From NCBI GenBank assembly GCA_965214615.1, contig OZ243952.1:1-64000 (forward strand): a DNA stretch of 64,000 nt, written 5' to 3'. Below the pieces are notes generated by a model. It did not search any database and had not been told where the DNA came from. It was given only the letters and a program-made list of their open reading frames with translations. The position numbers and the translations under genes are program-made. Of this stretch, positions 55,601 through 63,682 are shown in pieces (the first letter of the stretch is position 1; each line of letters starts with the position of its first letter). Source of the DNA: CBDAUN01 sp965214615 (GTDB lineage: Bacteria > Pseudomonadota > Gammaproteobacteria > Arenicellales > JAJDZL01).

Positions 55601-58600
55601 CCAGCCATGCCCGATCCCCGATACGCCCATCCGGCTGCAGACCGCACTTTACCCGGCCGGTGAAGCGAACCGCGAATATACGTTCGCAATTTCCTCGCGC
55701 GGCTATCACCCCGAGGCAGACAATGAACTGCATTGCCGAGGACGCGTAGAGTTGCTTGACAGCGACCGTGCAATCGATGTCCCGCGCCACCTGTCCGAGG
55801 TTGATCCCTCAGGCTTCACCCCTGTGTTTGATGAGGCCGAAGGAAATTTCTACGATCGCATTGAAGCGACGCTTGGCAACAGGTTTCAGTACGGCCCCTA
55901 TTTCCAAACCGTGTTCAACCTGAAGACCAACCCCGCAACCAAGGACTTTCTCTTCGATGTGGAAATGGATCAATACCTGTGGGATACCGGGAAAGAGGAA
56001 GGCTATGTCATTTGTCCGCCGCTGGTTGACGGGGCGCTGCAAATTTTCCTTTGCAACCTGATGCAGGCGACCGACCTTTTCTCTATTCCCCGCCGCGCCA
56101 AGCACATCACCTACATCAAGCCTCCGAGTTCGCCTCGCATCACGGTCCATGTCACCAAGCCCGATGACGGCTGGTGCACCTTGGATGAAATCGGGCAATT
56201 GACAGTTCGCTGCGGGGAAAAGTCAGGGGGAAACATGCGATTCTACGATGCTGAAACCGGCGAGCTGTTTCTGCATGTCCAGGATTACATCTACTTCACG
56301 GCCAATCCCAACTGGGTCAAGGCCCCGAATAGCAGGCACGTCATTTCCTGGCAGCCGAAATTTATTGAACAGATCGATTGCGAGAACGATCGTATCGGCA
56401 AAGTGCAGCTGAGCCCGGAACAGCTCATTGGCGCTTTGGCCATTGATAGTTCCGGCGACCCGCGCGCTGTTCATATTCTCGAACTCGCAGGCGAAAGCGA
56501 ACCGCAGAACACGCTGCTCAGCAGCTGCATTGAGCCGCTTGGCAAACAGCAGTTGCAAATCGAATACTGGCTGATCAACAGCACTGCCGACCAGTCACAG
56601 GCCTGTTACGACGCATTTCACCATCACGGTCTTTCACTCAGGTTCGCTGCATACGGCGAAGATGGTTTGGCGCAATTCGAGCGAAGCGCCGGCCTGTTGC
56701 GCAGCGGATCAGTCCACATGCTTTTGCTTCGTCTGGATGAAGATGCATCGAAAATTTCCGACTGGGCGCTTCTGCGGCGCCTGACTGTTGCCGGAGGACT
56801 TGCATTGGCAATCCACGACGAAGGCGTGACTGTATCGCCTGACGCCGGATGGACGGTGATTCGCGAAGAATCCGGCGCTACGCTGCTGCAGGCGTCTCAG
56901 ACCCTGATTGAATCCGACGATCAGGATCCATCGGCAGCCTCCCGCCTGGTCATCGGCAGTTGCGACAGCACTGTGTCAGGCTGGAGCAGCCAGATCGGAG
57001 CACATTGCATTGCGAATCGGTACTTGTCGACAAGCGAGGCCGTCGACTATCTGGACCGGCCGCAATCGGAATCCGAATCTGCCGACATAGTGTTCGACTG
57101 CTTTGTCGAATCCGATTCGCGCGACCCTGTTGGAGAGCGGATTTGCGTCGACTACACTGAATTGATCCAGGCACTGATCGACCGCCGGGCGGATGAAGGC
57201 TCGAAAGGCAGATGTCGCATCAATCTCGTGACCCGGGGCGCGGCGATGGAGGTTGAAAATCCGGCGGCGGCGGCGCTTTGGGGAATGATTCGCTCTGCGG
57301 CAACGGAAGTCGGCGAGCAGGCCGGATTGGATTTTCGCCTGATCGATATCGGATCCTCAGACGATCTGCCTGCGCTGGCATGGCTGATGCGCAACGATGT
57401 TCGCGAGCGGGAAATCGCGATCAGGAGCGGCCGACTCTGGGCTCCGCGGCTTGTCCACATTCGGGACCGGTATCCCGTCATCAGCGACACCGGCGCTTCA
57501 TCCTACAGCCTGAATCTGGATAATCCGGGCCAGGTGACCGGCTTGCAATTCAAAACGCGCGATCTGCCGCAGCTGGGGGACCATGACGTTGAGATCGAAG
57601 TGAAATATGCCGGGCTCAACTTTCGCGATGTGATGGTGACCCTCGGCATGCTGCCGGCGCAGGCGTATGAGCGGTCAATGCTGGGCCATGAAGTCGGCAT
57701 GGAGGCCAGCGGCGTGGTGCTCAGGACCGGAAAGCGGGTCGCCGACCACCGTGCCGGAGATGAGGTTCTATTGACCCAGGGCGGCTGCATCGCCAACCGG
57801 ACGGTCGTCAGCGAACACCATGTATTTGCCAAGCCCGAGTGCCTGAGCATGGCCGAGGCCGGTTCCGTTCTTTCCGTGTATGTCACCGCATACTATGCAT
57901 TGTTCGAGCTCGCCCGGCTCAGGCACGGACAGCGGGTGCTGATTCATTCGGCGATGGGCGGCGTCGGACAGGCTGCGATCCAGCTGGCAAGGCACGCCGG
58001 TGCGCAAATCTATGCAACCGCCGGCAGTGAAGGCAAACGTCGCCAGCTTCTTGAGCTGGGTGTTGAGGCGGCGTTCGATTCGCACAGCTTTGAATGGCAC
58101 GACAAGCTCATGGAGCATACCTCGGGCGAAGGTGTCGACGTCGTTCTCAATTCCCTTGCCGGGCGTCATGTCTCACTATGCCTTCAGGCGCTTTGCCCCG
58201 GCGGATGGCACCTGGAAATCGGCAAGGTCGACATCTACGCCGACAATTCTCTGAGTCTTAGCGCATTTCGCAAGAACCTGCGCTTTGCGGCGATCGATAT
58301 TGACCGGCTGATGTGCGACGACCCCGTGCTGACTCGGCGGATTTCGCAAGACTGCCTGGATCTGCTTTCCGAAAACAAGGCAAGCCCCGTACCGACCACG
58401 ATATTTGAATTCAAGGAATTTGCCCAGGCGCTGCGGCTTATGGCATCCGGACAGCATCAGGGCAAGCTGGTGCTTAAAGCCCCTGCATCCGAGTGCCCCG
58501 CCAGCCGGATTCCGGTCGCCGACCGGCGCGCCTATTTTGATCCCGACGCCACCTATCTGGTGACTGGCGGATTCGGCGGATTCGGATTGAAGCTGCTGCC

Positions 58601-59741
58601 CTATTTCGTCGTCAACGGGGCCAGGCATTTCACCTACATGGACCACAATCCCGGCCGTCGCCGCACCGCAGAGTGGATCAAGGACCGCAGCGCCCTGACC
58701 TACTTCGGGCTGGACGTGGAGATTGACATTGTGCCAGGCGATGTATCCAGGATGGAAGATGTGCAAAATTGCATTGACGGGCTGTCGCGAAATCTCAAAG
58801 GGGTTTTCCACATGGCGGGGATTCTTGATGACCGGCTGATTTCGGAAATGACTCCGGATTCTATCGCCAAGGTGTTCGCTCCGAAAGCCTATGGTGCGCT
58901 CAATCTGCACAAGGCGACGCAGGATCTTGAATTGGATCACTTTGTGCTGTTCTCTTCGATCGCGTCGCTATACGGCAACCTCGCACAAACGAACTACAGC
59001 GCGGCGAGCGCATTTTTGGACGCATTGGCGTCCTATCGCCATCAACAAGGGCTTGCCGCCCTGTCCTGCAATATGTCCGGCATCACGGAAAGCGGCATGG
59101 TGGCGCGAGACCTGCACGTCATGCGCATGATCAGATCGACAGGCATGCCGCCGGTGAGTCTTTCGTTCGTGGTTCGGAATCTGGATTACGCGATGCGCGG
59201 GCATCTTCGTCACGCTCATGTTCTTACCGCAATATTCGAGCGTCCGCCCTGGACCTTAAGCTCAAACGAGTATCTCAGGAGCGGTCGCAGCATCAGCAAC
59301 CAGAACAGTTTTCAGAAAAGCGCCGACACCCATCAGACTCTTGAAGGCGTAATGGCTCAAATTATGAATCAAGTCGCACAGCTGTGCGGCCATAGCGAAG
59401 GCAGCGTTGACGACCCGTTGTCCAGTTTCGGATTGACATCAATTTCAGTTGCCGAACTGGGTGCTTTCATTCAGACACAGTTCAATTATCAGGTCAGCGC
59501 ACTCGACCTGATGACGACGTCGTCGTGCAGGTCTGTCGCGGCGGCTATTTTGAGCGGAAATCAGGAAACTCAGTCCGGTTCGGCATCCGCCGAATCAACC
59601 ACGGAGCACGAGGCTGAGGAAAATGCGCATCGACTGCAGGTCCGGCACGAACCGGCGAAGTCCGAATACGAAAGCCGCATGCCCCGGCACTCGGATGCAG
59701 ACCCTGATTACGCTGAACTCAGTGCGCAGCAGTCCGGTTGA
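52632..59741 (+). CDS. Reducing type I polyketide synthase, KS-AT-DH-(degenerate)-ER-KR-ACP
   Basis: A single-module PKS of 2369 residues. KS about 18-445: active Cys187 in CTACSAG, His331 (EAHATGT), His370 (KSNIGHLEA). AT about 550-860: Ser642 in GHSSGE, with AFHS at 753-756 suggesting malonyl-CoA. DH about 900-1220: His956 with Pro965, and Asp1133/Gln1137 in LVDGALQ; the usual Gly of HxxxGxxxxP is Ser. Residues 1230-1610 look like a degenerate methyltransferase or structural segment. ER about 1630-1950: HSAMGGVGQAAIQLA. KR about 1970-2160: TGGFGGFG, LDD, Ser2109, Tyr2122. ACP about 2235-2305: carrier Ser2270 in GLTSIS. Fully reducing, so a fatty-acid-like chain is expected, made iteratively. 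GGGAG precedes the GTG start at 52632; ATG 52638 is equally possible. Confidence 0.93.
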   Translation: MKMDSQKNEGISKSPARPVAITGYSHRLPGSLRTDDDFWQLIAQRESIRVPIANRYGRGYRPVGKSPGIGRFASPYEGLICDDRELEFDRSLFGISQFELSNMNPQVRMLLSCAWEVIEHAGWDIGKLRNSATGVFIGSQTPAIANWRPIHGPNEFSVINSSLAMLANQVSYHFNLMGSSMTYCTACSAGLSAMYTAFNALAWGHCDRAIVGSVNYLGSARQSSGFTNLGVVSPDGKCNSFDANANGYMRSEGCIAFALKPLADAENDGDHIFAVIESAAVNAAGAADQSEGLTQGRYITAPTRHSQISLISSALALANRDPLEFDYIEAHATGTVVGDRIEGNAICEAFSSPERAVPLRLSSVKSNIGHLEAAAFNASLLKVILMMNRRTFAPISNNFFEPNPEIDFASCPMLVQTGCEPFPDHQVTVGINSFGIGGANGHCVVSEYRPSHPQSWPVPAIPEGAGCMVPVSARTSEALAKSVANLADFLQSHQTDVCTLAGNLARRRTHFAVRTSFSALNTDDLLRQLKQFDAEKDFENLHSRNLTAQNIAMVFAGQGTQWAGCGCKLYESQPVFRRTVDTIEEHWLEHANYSLREACFSASQEQLNEAELAQPAIFMIQCALFDLFRTWGVHPAVVVGHSSGEVAAAYASGALSLPDATRLIFHRGQLQQRTAGSGRMLAVGIDQSGILEILKELQEACDANSERIQRIEIACLNSPASVVVCGPESSLSLVTERLGERNIRHGLLPGNIAFHSSAMDVIREALYQDLAFLNHREFQVKVPFVSSVTGKQTDRLDADYWWSNIRRTVDFQGAIECIKRENGVDVFLEISPHSALQAMIAQCMEDVHPPPPSSIATLMRDADDRIQFNDALGALYRAGAALDFEAQFPRPESVIHLLPGHPKEFQVSVASTMDDEMFVYEGGFSHGPMVGHRVYCDHLRFEVNLSEKTIPYLADHKVQSSAIMPAAGYMELIFEALQGKPAYIEDIEFLQPCPIPDTPIRLQTALYPAGEANREYTFAISSRGYHPEADNELHCRGRVELLDSDRAIDVPRHLSEVDPSGFTPVFDEAEGNFYDRIEATLGNRFQYGPYFQTVFNLKTNPATKDFLFDVEMDQYLWDTGKEEGYVICPPLVDGALQIFLCNLMQATDLFSIPRRAKHITYIKPPSSPRITVHVTKPDDGWCTLDEIGQLTVRCGEKSGGNMRFYDAETGELFLHVQDYIYFTANPNWVKAPNSRHVISWQPKFIEQIDCENDRIGKVQLSPEQLIGALAIDSSGDPRAVHILELAGESEPQNTLLSSCIEPLGKQQLQIEYWLINSTADQSQACYDAFHHHGLSLRFAAYGEDGLAQFERSAGLLRSGSVHMLLLRLDEDASKISDWALLRRLTVAGGLALAIHDEGVTVSPDAGWTVIREESGATLLQASQTLIESDDQDPSAASRLVIGSCDSTVSGWSSQIGAHCIANRYLSTSEAVDYLDRPQSESESADIVFDCFVESDSRDPVGERICVDYTELIQALIDRRADEGSKGRCRINLVTRGAAMEVENPAAAALWGMIRSAATEVGEQAGLDFRLIDIGSSDDLPALAWLMRNDVREREIAIRSGRLWAPRLVHIRDRYPVISDTGASSYSLNLDNPGQVTGLQFKTRDLPQLGDHDVEIEVKYAGLNFRDVMVTLGMLPAQAYERSMLGHEVGMEASGVVLRTGKRVADHRAGDEVLLTQGGCIANRTVVSEHHVFAKPECLSMAEAGSVLSVYVTAYYALFELARLRHGQRVLIHSAMGGVGQAAIQLARHAGAQIYATAGSEGKRRQLLELGVEAAFDSHSFEWHDKLMEHTSGEGVDVVLNSLAGRHVSLCLQALCPGGWHLEIGKVDIYADNSLSLSAFRKNLRFAAIDIDRLMCDDPVLTRRISQDCLDLLSENKASPVPTTIFEFKEFAQALRLMASGQHQGKLVLKAPASECPASRIPVADRRAYFDPDATYLVTGGFGGFGLKLLPYFVVNGARHFTYMDHNPGRRRTAEWIKDRSALTYFGLDVEIDIVPGDVSRMEDVQNCIDGLSRNLKGVFHMAGILDDRLISEMTPDSIAKVFAPKAYGALNLHKATQDLELDHFVLFSSIASLYGNLAQTNYSAASAFLDALASYRHQQGLAALSCNMSGITESGMVARDLHVMRMIRSTGMPPVSLSFVVRNLDYAMRGHLRHAHVLTAIFERPPWTLSSNEYLRSGRSISNQNSFQKSADTHQTLEGVMAQIMNQVAQLCGHSEGSVDDPLSSFGLTSISVAELGAFIQTQFNYQVSALDLMTTSSCRSVAAAILSGNQETQSGSASAESTTEHEAEENAHRLQVRHEPAKSEYESRMPRHSDADPDYAELSAQQSG
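55175..55183 (+). repeat. Nine-C homopolymer tract inside the PKS gene
   Basis: Nine consecutive C in the linker between the AT and DH domains encode most of a proline run (residues 849-852). The present length keeps the frame. Adding one C gives an immediate TAG stop, and losing one gives a TAA stop within about ten codons. Confidence 0.9.
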
Positions 59742-59927
59742 TGCGACATTGTCAAGCAGTCGGCTCCAAGGACTCAAAGGTCGTGGCTGACGACAGCACA
59801 GGCCGGCCGGCTTGCGCCAGCGCGCGATTGACCGGACGATCACCCGATCTTCACCGAACCGGATGGCCGCCGGCTTGCTGAGACCGGTGTTTCAATTCCC
59901 GGCACCGTACAAGACAGCTGAATCGCA

Positions 59928-62423
59928 ATGAGGGATGCGCAAATCCGCGATCGCGGCGTCAACTCCCTTAGCGCAACGCTCCCGGCGGATTGCGGGCGCG
60001 ACGTCGAATTGCTGCAGCAGTTCGTTCGTGCGCATCTGCAGCAGCGCACCCTTGGCGCCCCGACGCCTGCGGGCGAATTTGAGGAAGTATTTCTCACAGG
60101 AGCGACAGGCTTTATCGGACGTTTTTTCCTAAGCGAACTGCTGAACACGAATCATCGCGTCACTGTCCATTGCCTGGTCAGGGGAGACGGCGTTGAAGAG
60201 GGACAGGCGCGTTTGCAATTCGCCCTCGAAGACGCCGGCTTGTGGAGCGACGAGTATCGAAATCGAATTCGCATTGTTCCTGGCGATATCTGCGATCAGG
60301 ACTTCGGCTTGGACAAGGACCAATTCACCGGCCTGTGCCAGCAAATCGACGCGGTCTATCATCTCGCGGCAGACCTATCGCTCGCTTCGCCATACCGGAA
60401 ATTGCGGCGAATCAATACATTCGGCTTGCGCAACATTCTCGAACTGAGCCTGACGGCACGCTTCAAGCATGTGTTCTTCGCATCTACGATGGGGATATTC
60501 CCTGAGTATTTTTTCGATTTCGCCCGCGAATTCGCAGACAGTCGCATTGCGGATGAATCCCAGCCGGATGTGGATTTGATGAAGCGGCATTTTCCCTTGG
60601 AACTCATAGGCTATCCGTGGAGCAAGCTGGTTGCCGAGCAAGCGTTGCTCTATGCGCGCGGTGCCGGCTTGCCGCTGGCCATATTCCGGCTGCCGATCAC
60701 CGGGGTCGCGTCAAGCGGATTTACGCAGCCTGCCGATATCGCGGTACGGCTGCTGAGCGCGGTAAACGATGTCGAAAAGATTCCGCCGAGACTGTCGATT
60801 CAGCATTTGTATGCGCCGGTCGATGTGCTCGCGGAAATTTGCATTGCAATTTCCGCGAATCCGAACCGGCGCCATGTCTTCTACCACTGCTGCAACTCGA
60901 AGTCCGAGCGCAGCGACTATTCGTTCGCGGATCTGGGCATATGCTTTGAAAGCGCCTCCTACCGGTCATTCAAGCGCGCGTGCATAGCGAGAGGAAATCA
61001 GTCTCCGCTGAACGGCTACTGGCTGCTGCTCGACCATGTCGCCCCGTACTGGTTTAACGAGACCGGAAGAAGCGACGCGGTGCACGTTGAAGACCGTGCA
61101 ATAACAGCCGATTGCCCGAACCCTATTGAATGGCAAAACGTGCTGTACACACTGATTCTCTCGTGGAAATGGATCGCACGGCCACAAAGCCGGTGGCCCT
61201 ACTCGCAACCGAAATTCCAGCTCAGCTATGACCGGCTTGTCGCCGAGGCAAAATTAAAGGCCCGGCGGATGGAGGTCGATTTTGACGAAGCAGTTCCGCG
61301 ATGGATGCTGCCAGGTCTGCAAAAATTAGTCGATTCCATCAATTCAACCTGCGATGAGTTGCAATCGCCGGGGCTGAGCATCGCATCGCTGGGCCTGAGC
61401 CATAGCCTGAGCGAAAACATCGCTCTTGCCCGCGAGCGATGCCTGAATCCTGAAATTCGCGGGAACGCGATTGTGCGACCGGTCTTTATCCTCGGGATCA
61501 ATCGTACAGGGACGACGTTTTTGCATCGGCTGCTGTCGCGCGACTCCAGATTCTGGACCTTGCGAACGTATGAATTAATTAATTTGGTCATTACAGAAGG
61601 AAATTACGCGCAGATCGCCGGTACAACACAGGACCCGCGACGCAAATCAGCCCGGCTGCATCTGCAAATCAGCGGATTGGACGAAGCAATGGCCGGCATT
61701 CACCACATCGACCTGGATGAACCTGAAGAAGACATCAATCTGCTCCAACTGGCATTCATGTCCTGGACATTTACCGTGAACCATCACGTACCCGATTATG
61801 CCAAGTGGCTGAAAGGTGCGGATTTCGGCGCCGCCTATCGGCAGCATCATCGAACGATGCAGCACTTCCACATGCATAGGAAGCTGGCACAGCCAGACCG
61901 GACCGAAGGTCAGTGGCTACTGAAGATGCCGTTTCACATGATGGAAATCGAATCGCTGATGCAAGCCTATCCGGACGCGCTGTTTATACAGACCCACCGC
62001 GCGCCGGCTGAGTTCATGGGATCCTGGATTAGCCTGGCAGAGCGCATCCGATCCGATAAATATGCGTCGCAGGCGCCTGATGAGCTAGGCTTGGAACAGC
62101 TGGAATTCATGAGCACCATGATGGATCGCATGGTTGATTTCCGCACCCGGCATCCGGAAATTGCAGACCGATGGATCGATATCAGGTTCTCTGACCTGAT
62201 CAAGGACCCGATTGGCAGGGTGTCTCGAATTTATGACACGTTCGACTGGCCGCTGGAATCGAATACGCTTGAAACGCTGAATCAATGGCTCGTTGAGCAA
62301 GCCAAGGAACGTGAGCGTCAAGTGCGCCATCAATATCGGCTTGCACAGTACGGATTGACACCGGCAATGGTGGATTCTGCGTTTGAAGGCTATTCAGAAT
62401 TCGTAGAAAATCTGAACTTCTAG
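59928..62423 (+). CDS. Fused thioester reductase - sulfotransferase protein
   Basis: A protein of 831 residues. The N-terminal part (about 50-400) is an extended-SDR thioester reductase: nucleotide loop LTGATGFIGRFF (56-67), catalytic Tyr229-x3-Lys233 in GYPWSKL. The C-terminal part (about 515-815) is a PAPS-dependent sulfotransferase: 5'-phosphosulfate loop GINRTGTTFLHR (523-534), and the RAPAEFMGSW block with the expected arginine and serine for the 3'-phosphate. It starts 186 nt after the PKS stop, on the same strand, with nothing recognisable in that gap. The order suggests that the PKS-bound acyl chain is released reductively to aldehyde or alcohol, which is then sulfated. The product is inferred. 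The ATG at 59928 lacks a strong ribosome-binding site. Confidence 0.88.
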   Translation: MRDAQIRDRGVNSLSATLPADCGRDVELLQQFVRAHLQQRTLGAPTPAGEFEEVFLTGATGFIGRFFLSELLNTNHRVTVHCLVRGDGVEEGQARLQFALEDAGLWSDEYRNRIRIVPGDICDQDFGLDKDQFTGLCQQIDAVYHLAADLSLASPYRKLRRINTFGLRNILELSLTARFKHVFFASTMGIFPEYFFDFAREFADSRIADESQPDVDLMKRHFPLELIGYPWSKLVAEQALLYARGAGLPLAIFRLPITGVASSGFTQPADIAVRLLSAVNDVEKIPPRLSIQHLYAPVDVLAEICIAISANPNRRHVFYHCCNSKSERSDYSFADLGICFESASYRSFKRACIARGNQSPLNGYWLLLDHVAPYWFNETGRSDAVHVEDRAITADCPNPIEWQNVLYTLILSWKWIARPQSRWPYSQPKFQLSYDRLVAEAKLKARRMEVDFDEAVPRWMLPGLQKLVDSINSTCDELQSPGLSIASLGLSHSLSENIALARERCLNPEIRGNAIVRPVFILGINRTGTTFLHRLLSRDSRFWTLRTYELINLVITEGNYAQIAGTTQDPRRKSARLHLQISGLDEAMAGIHHIDLDEPEEDINLLQLAFMSWTFTVNHHVPDYAKWLKGADFGAAYRQHHRTMQHFHMHRKLAQPDRTEGQWLLKMPFHMMEIESLMQAYPDALFIQTHRAPAEFMGSWISLAERIRSDKYASQAPDELGLEQLEFMSTMMDRMVDFRTRHPEIADRWIDIRFSDLIKDPIGRVSRIYDTFDWPLESNTLETLNQWLVEQAKERERQVRHQYRLAQYGLTPAMVDSAFEGYSEFVENLNF

Positions 62424-62540
62424 CACACAAGTTCGTTTTCAGCGGATGCCGCGCGTTTGCTGCACCGGCCAGATGAGCAAGAATCAAAGACCGGCTGATT
62501 TGGCGCGCATATGGCGCAATCCGCAATTGTGCTTTCTTTT

Positions 62541-62756
62541 CTAGCCTCGATTATGCCGTTTCAGCAATTTTGCAATTTCCTGGGAGACCAGTTCCTGCAT
62601 CGTGGAGTCCAGATCGAGTGCCAGCTGCTTGAGTGCCTTAATCTGCTCGGGCGACAGTTTGACGATCATAGCCTTGCGGTCGCGGGGCTTGACAGGTTCT
62701 GCAGCCGATGGCGGATTGCGATGGTGTTGCGAATTTTCGAAATTAGATTGTGACAT
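62541..62756 (-). CDS. Ribbon-helix-helix (CopG/Arc-type) DNA-binding protein
   Basis: A 71-residue protein. The C-terminal half (KAMIVKLSPEQIKALKQLAL and the following amphipathic helix) has the strand-helix-helix pattern of ribbon-helix-helix repressors, preceded by a polar N-terminal tail. Such proteins act as autoregulated antitoxins or as plasmid/mobile-element repressors. No toxin gene is recognisable next to it, and the frame upstream (62781-63038) is not convincing. It lies at the start of an AT-rich stretch. Confidence 0.65.
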   Translation of the reverse strand: MSQSNFENSQHHRNPPSAAEPVKPRDRKAMIVKLSPEQIKALKQLALDLDSTMQELVSQEIAKLLKRHNRG

Positions 62757-63427
62757 GTTGATTTTATAAAAGTTCCTGAATCATCCAATTGTATAACTTG
62801 CTGACTTTCGCCGCAGCTTTACCATTCGGTTCTTATTCGAGTACCTACTTCCATGCAGGGCAGACGCGGAATAAGCGACATACTGGCGGATGACCACCGG
62901 ATCGGTCGCGAATTCTTTCAGCGCAATGACATCTGAGCCCCTCGCATCGATGTCAGTCAACAAGGCGGTCTTGTCGGTATCACCTTTTTTAAACGAAAGC
63001 AAACGATACTCGTGCTGAAAACATTGTATTTCAAACAAGTATAAGCATCATTGCAATTTTTCTCGAAACCCTATTGAAATGCACACAGAAAATGAATATC
63101 TTGATATTATCCTATATTTATCATATTTTATATCTTCAGAAGATAACGATAGATTTAGCAAAATAACTGCAGGAAGCGGGTTTTGATGAAATTCAGATGG
63201 AAGTAAAATTTTAAAGTGATGGGCGCAGAATACGAGCGGTTCGACAAGACAGAAGGGAAGCGTTTCAAGCGACGACTGAACATACTTTTATGCACTGGCT
63301 TGACGGCAACCGAATTTGCGACACTCCGGGGGTCGGTTGACGGTCGCGGTATTTGCGATGACAGGATCGCAGTCGTGTCCGCTTGCCCTCACTGGATATG
63401 CACACGACAAGGCGTATAGTCAAAGCA
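62757..63427. other. AT-rich stretch without clear genes
   Basis: This stretch is much more AT-rich than the rest of the window, especially 63050-63200. A minus-strand frame (62781-63038) and a plus-strand frame (63216-63419) have no recognisable domains. A near-perfect palindrome, TATCTTC-A-GAAGATA (63131-63145), could be an operator. It may be a recently acquired or decaying segment. Confidence 0.45.
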
Positions 63428-63682
63428 ATGGCCGAGACGAAGTGGGACGACCATGAACGAATACTATACGATCTGGGACGGCAGGTCTCCGTAGTGGAGG
63501 AACGCGTGGAAACCAAGCAGGCAGAATACAAAACAGACATTGCCATTTTAGGCGCACAAATGGCAAAAAGGGACACCGAAATAGAAAAAAGGCTTGCAGA
63601 AATGGCAAAAATGGATGTCAGACTGATCCTCGCCGTTTTGGGAATTGTCAGTTTAGCAGTCGCAATCCTGAAATTTTCCTAA
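63428..63682 (+). CDS. Small coiled-coil protein with C-terminal membrane segment
   Basis: An 84-residue protein with a long charged amphipathic helix (heptad-like pattern from about residue 5 to 62) and one hydrophobic C-terminal segment (about 64-82, ILAVLGIVSLAVAIL). The ATG at 63428 is chosen over an in-frame start at 63383 because the predicted helix begins there. The topology resembles small tail-anchored proteins. The family and role are unknown. It lies in the AT-rich end of the window. Confidence 0.6.
   Translation: MAETKWDDHERILYDLGRQVSVVEERVETKQAEYKTDIAILGAQMAKRDTEIEKRLAEMAKMDVRLILAVLGIVSLAVAILKFS

Noticed and set aside
62781..63038. 85-codon minus-strand frame upstream of the ribbon-helix-helix gene, considered as a toxin partner
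   Set aside because: No toxin-like fold or motif is recognisable, the composition is irregular, and no ribosome-binding site was seen.
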